Shown piece after piece: positions 19,587 through 29,171 of a stretch of 64,000 bases of DNA. Made by a program: the position numbers and the translations under genes. A model generated the notes under the pieces. It was not told where the DNA came from. It did no database searches and saw only the letters and a list, made by a program, of their open reading frames with translations. The stretch's first letter is position 1. Each line of letters begins with the position of its first letter. Origin of the DNA: Rheinheimera oceanensis (lineage in GTDB: Bacteria > Pseudomonadota > Gammaproteobacteria > Enterobacterales > Alteromonadaceae); the NCBI RefSeq assembly GCF_018831085.1, contig NZ_JAGPNM010000001.1, forward strand, positions 62,001 to 126,000, read 5' to 3'.

Positions 19587-20261
19587 TCACCATAAGTAAA
19601 AAAATGCAAAAATAAATACCCATACTAAATCGACAAAATGCCAGTACAGACCACTTATCTCGACAATTTCATAGCCGCGCTGATCATAATCTCCCCGCGC
19701 TAGCTTGCGTGCGACTATCAGCAGGTATATCACCCCGGCGCTGACATGCAGACCATGGAATCCGGTAATCATAAAAAAAGCCGCGCCAAATTGGGCCGCG
19801 CCCATGGGGTTAACCCAAGGCCTTACGCCATCAGCAATTAATTTGCTCCATTCAAACGCCTGCATAGCAACAAAGCTGGCACCGAGCACAGCAGTGGCCA
19901 GCATCAGATACACTGCCAGTTGTTTTTGTTTACGATAGGCAAAGCTGACGGCTATCGCCATGGTGCCGCTGCTGGTGATAAGGATAAAGGTCATGATAGC
20001 GATCAGAAACAACGGCACTGTCTGGCCAAATACCACCAGTTCAAATACCTGACTGGCATTTGGCCAGGCGTCAGTAGCAGATAATCTGACTGTCATATAA
20101 CTGAGCAGGAAAATACTGAAAATAAAGGTATCCCCCAGCAGGAATATCCACATCATCAGTTTGCCCCAAGACACCCGAAACGTACGCTGGTCTGCCGCCC
20201 AATCATCTACTACGCTGTGCCAGCCTTTAGCCTCAGCAGCGCTATCGGATTGTCCGCTCAT
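19587..20261 (-). CDS. ctaE: cytochrome c oxidase subunit III
   Basis: About 224 residues with five membrane segments. Family signatures are GDTFIFSIFLLSY, FMITGFHGLHVSAG and GLYWHFVDLVWVFIF. The ATG at 20261 has GAGG 7 nt upstream and overlaps the stop of the second subunit III-like gene. Unlike its upstream neighbour, it retains the conserved HFVDLVW end, so it looks like the canonical subunit III. Confidence 0.93.
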   Translation of the reverse strand: MSGQSDSAAEAKGWHSVVDDWAADQRTFRVSWGKLMMWIFLLGDTFIFSIFLLSYMTVRLSATDAWPNASQVFELVVFGQTVPLFLIAIMTFILITSSGTMAIAVSFAYRKQKQLAVYLMLATAVLGASFVAMQAFEWSKLIADGVRPWVNPMGAAQFGAAFFMITGFHGLHVSAGVIYLLIVARKLARGDYDQRGYEIVEISGLYWHFVDLVWVFIFAFFYLW

Positions 20262-20950
20262 AAGGTTGCCTCGCCAAAGCCACATAGAGCGGCAAGAGTG
20301 TTAAGGGTCTGCGCCGGGCTAGTCAGCAGCCAGAATAATAGCAACCATAACAACAGCAGATAGTGCCAGTACCAGCAACACAGTGTCAGGGTTCGTGGCA
20401 GCGTTTGGCCGCTCTGCTTATCCAGTTGCAAAAACACCGGCAGCACTGCAATTACACCGCCAAGCAGATGCACGCCATGCAAAGCCGTTAACAGATAAAA
20501 GTAGTTACTGGCGGCTGTATCAGTAAAGCCAAAACCGGCATTGGCTAATTGTAACCACACCCGATACTGCGCAAACAAAAACAGCAATATCAACGCCACT
20601 GCAGCTGTCAATGCACCCAGCACTGCCTTTGCCAGGTGTTGTCTGGAAAACCATTGCGCTAACTGCATCATCAGGCTGCTGCCACACAGCAAACCGGTAC
20701 TAAGCCACAAGCCACTGCGATCAGACAACGGTAACCAGGGCTCACCTGCCAGTACCTGAAAGTCAGGCAACTGAGAGCGCCCCAGCAGAGTTATAACAAA
20801 CAATGAAAACAATACACTGATGGTGGCCAATAAAAACTTAAGTGCTGTACGCTCAGGCCAGGCCTCATCTGCTGTAAGCTGCAGAGCAGGGTCTTGCCCT
20901 TCAGGTTGAGCCAGCCAGGGCTTTTCTGTAAGTTTGCTAAAAATACTCAT
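20258..20950 (-). CDS. divergent second cytochrome oxidase subunit III-like protein
   Basis: 230 residues with about five to six membrane segments. YFYLLTALHGVHLLGGVIAVL and the C-terminal WYWHYLLLLWLLLFWLL align in style with subunit III, but key acidic residues of the WHFVDLVW motif are lost. It overlaps subunit I by 4 bp upstream and subunit III by 4 bp downstream. Two subunit III genes in a row recall the coxO-coxP arrangement of the alternative CoxMNOP oxidase as I remember it from Bradyrhizobium. Confidence 0.85.
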   Translation of the reverse strand: MSIFSKLTEKPWLAQPEGQDPALQLTADEAWPERTALKFLLATISVLFSLFVITLLGRSQLPDFQVLAGEPWLPLSDRSGLWLSTGLLCGSSLMMQLAQWFSRQHLAKAVLGALTAAVALILLFLFAQYRVWLQLANAGFGFTDTAASNYFYLLTALHGVHLLGGVIAVLPVFLQLDKQSGQTLPRTLTLCCWYWHYLLLLWLLLFWLLTSPAQTLNTLAALCGFGEATL

Positions 20951-22713
20951 TTGCCCGCCTTAGCATAGGCTTGCGCATCGTCCACGGCTACCGCACTGTC
21001 AGGCAGGTGCTGCGGAATAAAATCATCACGGGCACCAGGTACACTGTAATCGTAAGCCCAACGATATACGGTTGGCAGCTGCGGACCAAAGTTACCATGA
21101 GCTGGCGGTGTTTGTGGTGTTTGCCATTCCAGTGTAGTAGCGTGCCAGGGATTGGCGCTGGCAGCTTTTCCCCAGCGTAAACTGATAATAAGATTAGCAA
21201 TAAACAGCAGTTGCATCAGTGCCACAACCAGCGCAGCAACGGTAATACTACTATTCAGGCTTTGTGCCGATGCCGGGATAAAGTCGGTGCCGGCCATGGC
21301 ATAATAGCGCCGCGGTACGCCAAGAAAGCCCAGATAATGCATGGGCAGAAAAACCAGATAAGTGCCAATAAAGGTGCCCCAGAAGTGCAACTTACCCAAG
21401 CCATCATGCAGCAGCTTGCCGCTGACTTTCGGGAACCAGTGATAAATGGCAGCAAACAACACCATTACCGGTGACACTCCCATTACCATATGAAAATGCC
21501 CAACAACAAAATAGGTGTCAGACAGCGGTAAATCAACGACCACATTCCCCAGAAACAGGCCTGTCAGACCACCATGCACAAAGGTAAAAATAAAGCCTAT
21601 AGCAAACAACATAGGTACCGTCAGATGAATATTGCCCTGCCACAACGTCAACACCCAGTTGTATACTTTCAACGCCGTCGGCACAGCAATAATTAATGTC
21701 GTAGTGGCAAAAAAGAAACCAAAATAAGGGTTCATACCGCTGACATACATGTGGTGCGCCCACACAACAAAGCTAAGCCCGCCTATTGCCACTATGGCCC
21801 AGACCATCATCCGGTAACCAAAAATATTCTTACGGGCATGCGTTGCCAAAATATCAGAAACAATACCAAAGGCTGGCAACGCCACGATATACACTTCAGG
21901 ATGACCAAAAAACCAAAACAGATGCTGAAACAGGATCGGGCTGCCACCGCCGTAGTCAAGCTGCTCTCCCAGCGATATGATCACCGGCATAAAAAAACTG
22001 GTGCCAACGGTTTTGTCCAAAAACATCATTACCGCACTCACCAATAAGGCTGGAAAGGCCAGTAGGCCCAGAATCGTAGCCACGAAGATGCCCCACACTG
22101 TTAGCGGCATCCGCATCAGGGTCATGCCACGGGTGCGGGCCTGCAACACTGTACAGACATAATTTAATCCTCCCATGGTGAAGGCCACAATAAAAATGGC
22201 CAGCGAAATCAGCATCAGTAAAATACCGGCCTCAGAGCCCGGCGTGCCGGGCAAAATAGCCTGCGGCGGATACAACGTCCAGCCAGCGCCTGTCGGACCG
22301 CCCGGTACAAAAAAGCTGGCCAGTAACACCAGCACCGACAATAAATAGGTCCAATAACTGAGCATGTTCAAAAATGGAAATACCATATCCCGGGCGCCGA
22401 CCATTAGTGGGATTAAATAATTACCAAAGCCGCCTAGTAACAATGCAGTTAACAGATACACCACCATGATCATGCCGTGCATGGTAACGAATTGCAGATA
22501 ATGCGTTGAATCTATGAATGAAAACTGCCCAGGAAACCCTAACTGTAACCGCATCAGCGCCGACAATACCAATGCCACTAATCCGACAAAAATGGCTGTC
22601 AGGCTGTACTGTATAGCAATCACTTTATGATCCTGGCTCCAGACATAACGCGTCCAGAAACTACCAGGCCCATCATGCTGTTGTGTATCGCCATAACCAG
22701 CAGACATTGTCAT
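20947..22713 (-). CDS. ctaD: haem-copper cytochrome c oxidase subunit I (A1-type)
   Basis: 588 residues, 12 or more membrane helices. Visible active-site residues: low-spin haem His79 (TMHGMIMV), D-channel Asp109 (GNYLIPLMVGARDM), CuB/proton residues His271, Glu273 and Tyr275 in WFFGHPEVYIVALP, CuB His320-His321 (VWAHHMYVSG), K-channel Lys349 (TALKVYNW), and the haem pair in YFVVGHFHMVMG. The Glu in HPEVY marks the A1 subfamily. AAGGAG precedes the ATG. It reduces O2 using electrons from the subunit II CuA/haem c domains. Confidence 0.97.
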   Translation of the reverse strand: MTMSAGYGDTQQHDGPGSFWTRYVWSQDHKVIAIQYSLTAIFVGLVALVLSALMRLQLGFPGQFSFIDSTHYLQFVTMHGMIMVVYLLTALLLGGFGNYLIPLMVGARDMVFPFLNMLSYWTYLLSVLVLLASFFVPGGPTGAGWTLYPPQAILPGTPGSEAGILLMLISLAIFIVAFTMGGLNYVCTVLQARTRGMTLMRMPLTVWGIFVATILGLLAFPALLVSAVMMFLDKTVGTSFFMPVIISLGEQLDYGGGSPILFQHLFWFFGHPEVYIVALPAFGIVSDILATHARKNIFGYRMMVWAIVAIGGLSFVVWAHHMYVSGMNPYFGFFFATTTLIIAVPTALKVYNWVLTLWQGNIHLTVPMLFAIGFIFTFVHGGLTGLFLGNVVVDLPLSDTYFVVGHFHMVMGVSPVMVLFAAIYHWFPKVSGKLLHDGLGKLHFWGTFIGTYLVFLPMHYLGFLGVPRRYYAMAGTDFIPASAQSLNSSITVAALVVALMQLLFIANLIISLRWGKAASANPWHATTLEWQTPQTPPAHGNFGPQLPTVYRWAYDYSVPGARDDFIPQHLPDSAVAVDDAQAYAKAGK

Positions 22714-22740
22714 TATTTGCTCCTTAGTGCTGCTGCGTAC

Positions 22741-24096
22741 TCATGGCTGCAGACTATTGATATAAGCCACAACATCAGTAATATCCTGCTCTGATTGCAG
22801 CGACTGTGCGATCAGACTCATTTGTGCGCCATAAAAATCGTCCGGATGATTACCCCGCACCCGCTGTTTGAAATAACTGAGTTGCCGCGCCAGATACCAA
22901 CTATCGATCCCTGCCAGCCGTGGCGCATTCATGGCGTAATTGCCTTCAGCCGCATTACCGTGACAAGAAGCACAATTGCGGTATAAGTGTTGCCCCCGTT
23001 TTACATCGCCGTCGGTGTGAACCGCCACCACTGGCGGTAGGCTATTGATAAAGGCCAACAGATGATCCATCGTAGCAGTGTCGGCCAAAGTATTAGCCAT
23101 CGCCGCCATCTGTGCGCCATACAGATCACCTTCGGCTCTGCCACGAATACCTTGCTGATAGTGCTGTAACTGCCGGCGCAGATACCAACCAGATTGTCCG
23201 GCCAGCGCGGGAGCATTTAATTGTTTATTGCCTTCGCCTTCAGCACCATGACACGCAGCACATAACTGATAATGCGCCTGACCTAGCGCAATGTCTGCCT
23301 CTGACACTACCTGACTTTGCGCAAAAGTCTGCTGTTGCGCCAGCCAGTGCTGATATTCATCAGTGCTTCTTACGCTAACTCTGCCCCGCATAGCAAAGTG
23401 GCCAGTGCCGCACAACTCTTCACATAACACATCAAATTCGCCTGCCTGAGTAGGAATAAACCACAGCGAACTTACTGAGCCCGGCACTAAATCCATTTTT
23501 ACTCTGAACTGTGGCACGGTAAAGTTATGCAGCACGTCTGCAGAACGCAGTAGCATTTTCACTGGCTGATCCAGCTCAAGCACCAGCTCATTGCTTAGAA
23601 TAAGGATATCGTCAGCGGCCGCCGGGTCTGACGGCACTATACCCAGCGGGTTTTGTTCAGATATCAGCGAGGTATCCACTTTACCCAACTGGCCATCGGC
23701 CCCCGGCAGACGAAAACGCCAGTGCCATTGTTGACCGAAAGCTTCAACTTCTTTGGCATTGACAGGCGGTTGGACAAATTGCGCCCAGACATATAAACCT
23801 GGTGCCAGCATGGCGGCAATACCAATACTGGTCAGTGCCACTAACCAGCCTTCAAGCTTTTTATTCTCGGGTTCATAATGCGCTTTATGACCTGGTTGAC
23901 TGCGAAACCGAAATACCACATACGCAAGAAACAGGTTCACGATGACAAATACCACCCCGGTTATCCAGACCGTGATATCGACAGTGAAATCAATTGACGC
24001 CCAATTTGACGCCAGTGGTGTGAACCACCAGACACTATAGTAGTGCAGTAGCAAGGAGCCGATTACCAGCACCACAATAACAAAGGCAATTGCCAT
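22741..24096 (-). CDS. ctaC: cytochrome c oxidase subunit II fused to two c4-like cytochrome c domains
   Basis: 451 residues. Three hydrophobic segments (about 3-18, 45-62, 85-105) are followed by the periplasmic cupredoxin domain with a complete CuA site: His190, then CEELCGTGHFAM (Cys225, Cys229, His233, Met236). The C-terminal third holds two haem-binding modules, CAACH at 279-283 and CASCH at 375-379, each followed by a matching block (NAPALAG...YGAQM and NAPRLAG...YGAQM), i.e. a tandem c4/c553-like duplication. This makes a caa3-type (or cao-type) oxidase with four or more redox centres in subunit II. AAGGAAT lies upstream of the ATG; it is the first gene of the oxidase operon. Confidence 0.95.
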   Translation of the reverse strand: MAIAFVIVVLVIGSLLLHYYSVWWFTPLASNWASIDFTVDITVWITGVVFVIVNLFLAYVVFRFRSQPGHKAHYEPENKKLEGWLVALTSIGIAAMLAPGLYVWAQFVQPPVNAKEVEAFGQQWHWRFRLPGADGQLGKVDTSLISEQNPLGIVPSDPAAADDILILSNELVLELDQPVKMLLRSADVLHNFTVPQFRVKMDLVPGSVSSLWFIPTQAGEFDVLCEELCGTGHFAMRGRVSVRSTDEYQHWLAQQQTFAQSQVVSEADIALGQAHYQLCAACHGAEGEGNKQLNAPALAGQSGWYLRRQLQHYQQGIRGRAEGDLYGAQMAAMANTLADTATMDHLLAFINSLPPVVAVHTDGDVKRGQHLYRNCASCHGNAAEGNYAMNAPRLAGIDSWYLARQLSYFKQRVRGNHPDDFYGAQMSLIAQSLQSEQDITDVVAYINSLQP

Positions 24097-24249
24097 AACA
24101 CTGTTATTCCTTAACGTTAAAAGTGAAAGTATCAGGTATCTACTTCAACAAATTAACCAGACAGCAGTACGTGCAACATTTAGCCCAACACCTTAAGGAC
24201 TTAGCTTTATTTTGACTTTTACTACAAGCGATATAATTCAACATTGCAT

Positions 24250-24279
24250 AAAAACCAGCGTGTCGCACCACGCCGGTTT
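24250..24279 (-). terminator. rho-independent terminator after the 185-residue membrane protein gene
   Basis: Read on the minus strand, AAACCGGCGTG pairs with CACGCTGGTTT (11 bp including one G-U, 6-nt loop) and is followed by TTTTT. It lies 20 bp after the stop codon at 24299 and isolates the oxidase operon from this gene. Confidence 0.78.
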
Positions 24280-24298
24280 AACTAAGGTAACGCAGCTA

Positions 24299-24856
24299 TC
24301 ACGGCATAGCTTTCATAAAGCGGCGAAAATAAATTTGCATCCGAACCACCCAACCGGGTGCACCTTCACCACTGCCTGCCAGTTGTAGTTTAGGGTGACG
24401 TCGTACCGTGCGATTCAAAATACCCTCATCTTGCGGATCAATATCAACAAACAACACATGTTTACCCTGACGCAGCACATCTTTAAACTGTTGAAAATGT
24501 ACATTGGGTTCCTGGATCCCGATAAAACCACCTTCCCAGGTGCAAAACCCGAGTACGACAATGGCTAAAAATATAAACGGCATCCATCCGGCAGCACTGT
24601 CAGTCCAGCCCGCAGCATAGGCCACTAGCAACACCAGTACGGCGCATATTACACCGACAACTGCACCAAGCTCTGTTGCATGTACCACGTCGCTTTTCAA
24701 CACCGGAGACACCTCAGGCAAATGGTGCTGCTCAACACTTGCGTCCTGGTCACTCAATACATGGATTTGTGGGGTATTGATACCCTGCTGTTCCAGCTCT
24801 CGCTCTACCGCTTCCAGATCGTCAAGATCCTCACTAATAAAATAGCGTCTTAACAT
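24299..24856 (-). CDS. two-helix membrane protein of unknown function
   Basis: 185 residues from the ATG at 24856, which has GGAGG 5 nt upstream. An N-terminal soluble part (RRYFISEDLDDLEAVEREL, then IHVLSDQD) resembles the ferredoxin-like start of proteins regulating by residue relay, followed by two membrane segments (about 75-95 and 105-125) and a soluble tail with HVLFVDIDPQDE. I recognise it only as a conserved hypothetical in Alteromonadales and Pseudomonas-like genomes; no function assigned. It has its own terminator. Confidence 0.72.
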   Translation of the reverse strand: MLRRYFISEDLDDLEAVERELEQQGINTPQIHVLSDQDASVEQHHLPEVSPVLKSDVVHATELGAVVGVICAVLVLLVAYAAGWTDSAAGWMPFIFLAIVVLGFCTWEGGFIGIQEPNVHFQQFKDVLRQGKHVLFVDIDPQDEGILNRTVRRHPKLQLAGSGEGAPGWVVRMQIYFRRFMKAMP

Positions 24857-24909
24857 AATATCCTCCGCAAAAGGCCTGTGATTTGCCATTACGGCCAATT
24901 GGCAAACGA

Positions 24910-24940
24910 TTGACATTCGTCGACAGCAGCGCTGTATACT
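24910..24940 (+). promoter_or_regulatory. candidate sigma70 promoter of rplY-pth-ychF
   Basis: A perfect TTGACA (24910-24915) is followed by TGTATACT; TGTATA at 24933 gives 17-bp spacing, TATACT at 24935 gives 19. It would start an RNA with a leader of about 160 nt before rplY. Confidence 0.5.
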
Positions 24941-25021
24941 TTTTAACCAACCAGATAAGTATAGCTGCTATTTAACGTCTACGCGCAAGTGGTGCAATTT
25001 TACAATTGCAGCCGTCAGGGT

Positions 25022-25090
25022 CCGGTGGTAATATGTCGCGCCCCTGAAAAGGGCATCCAGCCTGAGACTGGTCGCGAGTCTTGGGAAACC
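25022..25090 (+). promoter_or_regulatory. candidate rplY leader resembling 5S rRNA loop E
   Basis: The leader contains CCGGTGGTAATATG (25022-25035), then a GCCC/GGGC hairpin (25040-25054), and GCGAGTCTTGGGAAAC (25074-25089). These resemble by eye the two strands of the 5S rRNA loop E/helix IV region that L25 binds (CCGATGGTAGTGTG and GCGAGAGTAGGGAACT in E. coli). Autogenous repression of rplY by L25 is known in E. coli relatives. Mimicry here is inference from sequence likeness. Confidence 0.4.
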
Positions 25091-25109
25091 TTAATTTTTG
25101 GAGTACATC

Positions 25110-25712
25110 ATGTCTGATGCAATTTTTACATTAAATGCAGAAGTCCGTACTGATGCGGGGAAAGGTGCGAGCCGCCGCCTGCGTCACGAAGACAAAGTAC
25201 CAGCTATCATTTACGGTGGTAGCAAAGCACCGGTTTCTATCACTTTAGAGCATTCTAAACTGTTAAAAGCTCAAAGCTTTGAAGCATTTTACTCTCACAT
25301 TCTGACCATTAAAGTTGGCAAAGAAGATGTAAAAGCGATCGTTAAAGCTATGCAACGTCACCCGTTCAAGCCAAAAATCATGCACGTTGACTTCCAACGC
25401 GTTGAAGCTGGCCACGAGCTGAACACTGTTGTTCCTGTTCACTTCGTTAACGAAGACGCTGCGATTAAGAAAGGTGGCGTAGTAGTACACGCTGCGAACG
25501 AAATCGAAATCTCTTGTCTGCCTAAAGACTTACCAGAGTTTATCGAAGTTGACATGAGCAATGTTGAAGTAGGTGCTCACCTGCACTTATCTGATCTGAA
25601 AGCACCTAAAGGTGTTACTTTCGTTCAGTTAGCGAAAGGTCACGACTTAGCTGTTGTTTCTGTGAACAAACCAGCTGGTAAAGCTGCTGACGAAGAAACT
25701 GCCGCAGAGTAA
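25110..25712 (+). CDS. rplY: 50S ribosomal protein L25 (long, CTC/TL5-like form)
   Basis: 200 residues from the ATG at 25110 behind TTTTGGAG. The N-terminal L25 domain (about 1-95: [25 protein letters not shown] is split across start and binding face) binds 5S rRNA; the C-terminal TL5/CTC beta domain (about 100-185) follows, and the tail is acidic. E. coli L25 has only the first domain, so this is the longer form. The stop overlaps the pth start by 1 bp (TAATG). Confidence 0.95.
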   Translation: MSDAIFTLNAEVRTDAGKGASRRLRHEDKVPAIIYGGSKAPVSITLEHSKLLKAQSFEAFYSHILTIKVGKEDVKAIVKAMQRHPFKPKIMHVDFQRVEAGHELNTVVPVHFVNEDAAIKKGGVVVHAANEIEISCLPKDLPEFIEVDMSNVEVGAHLHLSDLKAPKGVTFVQLAKGHDLAVVSVNKPAGKAADEETAAE

Positions 25713-26314
25713 TGTCTGGCAGCGTTCAGTCAACAGTTCAGTTGATTGTGGGCCTGGGGAATCCGGGCCCGGAATACAGCCAGACACGGCACAATGCCGG
25801 TGTCTGGTTTGTACAGCAGCTGGCCCACGCCTTTAATGTCAGCTTAAAGAACGAGCCGAAGTTTTTCGGTTACACCGGCAAGTTTGTTTGCGCCGGGCAA
25901 GAATTCAAGTTACTTATTCCCTCAACTTATATGAATTTAAGCGGTAAAGCCGTGCTGGCTATGGCACAGTTTTACAAGCTGACATCCGAACAAATACTGG
26001 TAGCGCATGATGAAATGGCACTGGAGCCGGGTGTGGCAAAATTTAAACTCGGTGGTGGCCATGCCGGCCATAATGGTCTGCGTGATATTATGGCGCGCCT
26101 TGGCAACAACCCCAATTTCTACCGGCTGCGGCTTGGCATTGGCCATCCGGGCCATAAAGATCAGGTAACCGGCTATGTATTGGGCAAAGCCCCGGCCAGT
26201 GAACAAAACCTGATTGAACAAAGTATTGATGAGGCGGTGCGTTGCTTTGATATTCTGGCCCGCGATGGCCTGGTTAAAGCACAAAACCGTCTGCACAGTT
26301 TCAAAGCCGGCTAA
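25712..26314 (+). CDS. pth: peptidyl-tRNA hydrolase
   Basis: 200 residues. Pth releases peptides from prematurely dropped peptidyl-t[23 protein letters not shown] carries the catalytic His in [20 protein letters not shown] and [12 protein letters not shown] are also conserved. Coupled to rplY by a 1-bp overlap and followed by ychF after 42 bp. Confidence 0.97.
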   Translation: MSGSVQSTVQLIVGLGNPGPEYSQTRHNAGVWFVQQLAHAFNVSLKNEPKFFGYTGKFVCAGQEFKLLIPSTYMNLSGKAVLAMAQFYKLTSEQILVAHDEMALEPGVAKFKLGGGHAGHNGLRDIMARLGNNPNFYRLRLGIGHPGHKDQVTGYVLGKAPASEQNLIEQSIDEAVRCFDILARDGLVKAQNRLHSFKAG

Positions 26315-26356
26315 ACAGCAGGCGCCGTTAATTACAGCACGTAAAGGATACTAGTT

Positions 26357-27448
26357 ATGGGTTTCAAATGTGGCATCGTCGGCTTACCTAACGTAGGCAA
26401 ATCCACCCTGTTTAATGCGCTAACCAAAGCAGGGATTGAAGCGGCCAACTTTCCGTTCTGTACTATTGAACCCAATACCGGCGTAGTACCGGTGCCGGAT
26501 CTGCGGCTGGATAAGCTGGCGCAAATTGTTAACCCACAGCGCGTACTACCAACTACCATGGAGTTTGTTGATATCGCTGGCTTGGTAAAAGGCGCCTCTA
26601 AAGGTGAAGGCCTTGGCAATAAATTTCTGGCAAATATCCGCGAAACAGACGCCATCGGCCACGTTGTGCGCTGTTTTGACGATGAAAATATTATTCACGT
26701 AGCAGGCAAGATTGACCCGGCTGACGATATCGACACTATTAATATGGAACTGGTGCTGTCTGATATGGACAGCACAGAGCGCGCTATGTTGCGCGTTAGC
26801 AAAAAAGCCAAAGGCGGCGATAAAGATGCTAAAGCTGAAATGGCAGTACTGGAAAAAGTAAAAGCGCATTTGGAGCAAGGCCATACTCTGCGCCAGTTAC
26901 CGCTTGATAAAGAAGAAAAAGCTTTAATTGCTTATATGAACTTCTTAACCATTAAACCGACGATGTATATCGCCAATGTAATGGACGATGGCTTTGAGAA
27001 CAACCCGTACTTAGACATAGTACAGGCTATTGCCGACAAAGAAGGGGCGATCGTCGTGCCGGTATGCGCGGCGATAGAATCTGAAATCGCCGAGCTGGAC
27101 GACGATGAAAAAGCCGAGTTTATGGCCGATATGGGCCTGGAAGAGCCAGGCTTAAACCGGGTGATCCGCGGTGGTTACTCGCTGCTTAACCTGCACACCT
27201 ACTTTACCGCCGGGGTAAAAGAAGTACGCGCCTGGACAGTAGCCATAGGTGCCACAGCACCGCAAGCCGCTGGCGTTATTCACACCGACTTTGAAAAAGG
27301 CTTTATCCGCGCCGAAGTTATTGCCTATAACGACTTTGTGCAGTTTAACGGCGAAGCCGGAGCCAAAGAAGCTGGCAAATGGCGTTTAGAAGGCAAAGAC
27401 TATATTGTAAAAGATGGCGATGTAATGCATTTCCGTTTTAACGTTTGA
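26357..27448 (+). CDS. ychF: redox-regulated ATPase YchF (Obg/OLA1 family)
   Basis: 363 residues. The P-loop [14 protein letters not shown] is at 9-22; switch [22 protein letters not shown]; the G4 motif is NVMDD-like rather than NKxD, which explains ATP preference in this family; a C-terminal TGS domain ends DVMHFRFNV. YchF binds ribosomes and is linked to oxidative-stress response. Usual partner of pth; closed by a terminator. Confidence 0.97.
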   Translation: MGFKCGIVGLPNVGKSTLFNALTKAGIEAANFPFCTIEPNTGVVPVPDLRLDKLAQIVNPQRVLPTTMEFVDIAGLVKGASKGEGLGNKFLANIRETDAIGHVVRCFDDENIIHVAGKIDPADDIDTINMELVLSDMDSTERAMLRVSKKAKGGDKDAKAEMAVLEKVKAHLEQGHTLRQLPLDKEEKALIAYMNFLTIKPTMYIANVMDDGFENNPYLDIVQAIADKEGAIVVPVCAAIESEIAELDDDEKAEFMADMGLEEPGLNRVIRGGYSLLNLHTYFTAGVKEVRAWTVAIGATAPQAAGVIHTDFEKGFIRAEVIAYNDFVQFNGEAGAKEAGKWRLEGKDYIVKDGDVMHFRFNV

Positions 27449-27463
27449 ACCTGTTTCCGGGTG

Positions 27464-27497
27464 AAAAAAGCCGTTGTTTGCCGACAACGGCTTTTTT
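27464..27497 (+). terminator. rho-independent terminator after ychF
   Basis: GCCGTTGT / ACAACGGC (8 bp, extended by A/T pairs, 6-nt loop) with six T following. It lies 15 bp after the ychF stop; symmetric A and T runs allow action on the opposite strand too. Confidence 0.9.
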
Positions 27498-27535
27498 ATT
27501 GCCAGTGAGGTCGGTGTAGCAGCACAGCGCCTGAA

Positions 27536-28864
27536 CTATTTCGCCAGCCTGTTGGCGAATTGTGAAACTGCTGCCACTACTTTTTGTGCTGCTTCCTGAA
27601 TTTCATCTATGGTCACCCTGGCCTGGGTAACTAAACCGTTAACATTCTTTGCCTGTTGCTGCCCGCTTTCTATAATGCTGACCGCGCCGTCAGAAAGCTG
27701 CTGATTACGGCTAACTACCTCAACAATTTCAACTGTCGCCGCACTGGTTCGAGACGCCAGTTGCCGCACCTCGTCTGCCACTACAGCAAAACCACGGCCC
27801 TGTTCGCCGGCACGGGCAGCTTCTATTGCCGCATTCAACGCCAGCAAATTGGTTTGATCAGCTATGCTGCTGATACTTTGAATAATAGAGCCAATAAGCT
27901 GCGACTGTTTAGCAAGGTCATTAATATTCTCCACTGCCTTTGTCATCTGCTGCTCAAGCTGCCCCATTACTGCGGCCATATCATTCATAACCTGTATACC
28001 GCTCTTAGCACTATGATCAGTAGCTTGTGACGTTTCGTACGCTACCTGAGCGGCGGTTGATACTTCCCGCTCTTGCTTTACTTGCTCGGTAATCACTGTG
28101 GCGAATTTAACAACTTTATAGTATTTGCCTGTAGCATCATCAATCGGGTTGTATGATGCCTCCAGCCAAATCTCACGGCCGGCACGATCAACCCTTCTAA
28201 AACGCTCGGCAATAAACTGTCCTTTAGCTAATTTTTGCCAAAACAGCTCATACTCCCTGCTGTTTGCAATCTCTGGCGGACAAAACATCCGGTGATGCTT
28301 ACCCTTAATCTCTTCCAACCGATAGCCGGTAGCGCCCAAAAACAAGTCATTGGCAGCTAATATGTGGCCTGACAGGTCAAACTCAATCACTGCTGTAGAT
28401 CGTTGCATAGCCTTAACCAGGCTTTCATATTGTTGTGAGGTTTCGATAGTTCTGGTTAGATTAGAGGCAAACACCTCAAACCGCTCCAGATCGTTCTGCC
28501 GGTTTTTAATTGGACAAAGCGCCATTCTGATCCAAAGGGCTTGCCCCTGCCGGTTAACAATTTGCCAGGCACCGCTCCAGAAATTGCCCGAGCCCAAGGC
28601 TTTTTGCATCTTATTAAAATGCTCTGTACTTCGTAACTCAACCGGTACCAGCTCTTTAAGATTGCGGCTGAGTACATCAGTCTCACTCATCTGGGTTTCG
28701 TTTACAAAGTTATCATTTACCTTTTGAATACTGCCAGTAGCATCAAGTTTCAAATGCATCATGTGTTTGCGGACACTGGCATTAGCCTGCCTCAGCATAT
28801 TAACTTCTTCTTTTAAACGTTCATTTTCTTCTTGTAGCGCTTTTTTACCGAAACGGCCAAACAT
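27536..28864 (-). CDS. soluble methyl-accepting chemotaxis protein with two PAS domains (BdlA/Aer2-like)
   Basis: 442 residues without membrane segments. An N-terminal coiled coil (about 9-35) is followed by two PAS domains (about 35-140 and 150-265; [15 protein letters not shown] and [15 protein letters not shown] typical of the second) and an MCP signalling domain with the hairpin tip [18 protein letters not shown] and [15 protein letters not shown]. The layout matches cytoplasmic BdlA-type transducers. PAS domains of this kind may bind FAD, haem or small ligands; the ligand is unknown. It would report to the CheA array. Confidence 0.92.
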   Translation of the reverse strand: MFGRFGKKALQEENERLKEEVNMLRQANASVRKHMMHLKLDATGSIQKVNDNFVNETQMSETDVLSRNLKELVPVELRSTEHFNKMQKALGSGNFWSGAWQIVNRQGQALWIRMALCPIKNRQNDLERFEVFASNLTRTIETSQQYESLVKAMQRSTAVIEFDLSGHILAANDLFLGATGYRLEEIKGKHHRMFCPPEIANSREYELFWQKLAKGQFIAERFRRVDRAGREIWLEASYNPIDDATGKYYKVVKFATVITEQVKQEREVSTAAQVAYETSQATDHSAKSGIQVMNDMAAVMGQLEQQMTKAVENINDLAKQSQLIGSIIQSISSIADQTNLLALNAAIEAARAGEQGRGFAVVADEVRQLASRTSAATVEIVEVVSRNQQLSDGAVSIIESGQQQAKNVNGLVTQARVTIDEIQEAAQKVVAAVSQFANRLAK

Positions 28865-29171
28865 GACAACCTCCAGGGAAATTACCGGTCAAAACTTATC
28901 AAAGTTAGCTTACCCAACTTAAATACTCGAATTAAAACGTAAATATTTAGTTAAACGGCTATTTTATTCAGCTACTGACCCCACGTTTCTGACAAAGACG
29001 CACCATACCGGGTTTAATGTTGCTAAATGATGGTGTTTTGTCTGAAACTACAGCAGCATGGGCAAAAAAACAGCAAACAAACGCTAGTTAAGCGCAAGCA
29101 GAGAAAAAACGGTTGACGCTATAGGGGCAGTTCTGGATAATACGCGCCACTTGCTTAGGTCAAGTTAGCGT
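28865..29171. other. intergenic region between the PAS-MCP gene and the tRNA cluster
   Basis: 307 bp without a gene. It holds the tRNA promoter (29113-29141) and an imperfect inverted repeat whose arms are GTTTCTGACAAA...ACCAT (28985-29006) and ATGGTG...TTTGTCTGAAAC (29030-29048) with a 23-nt loop. Function of the repeat is unknown. Confidence 0.6.
29113..29141 (+). promoter_or_regulatory. sigma70 promoter of the tRNA operon
   Basis: TTGACG (5/6) and GATAAT (5/6) with exactly 17-bp spacing, followed by a GC-rich discriminator ACGCGCC typical of stringently controlled stable-RNA promoters. The first tRNA begins 31 bp downstream. Confidence 0.78.

Noticed and set aside
24212..24237. TTGACT and TATAAT close together on the plus strand upstream of the 185-residue protein gene
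   Set aside because: The spacing is only 14 bp and no plus-strand gene follows for 870 bp.
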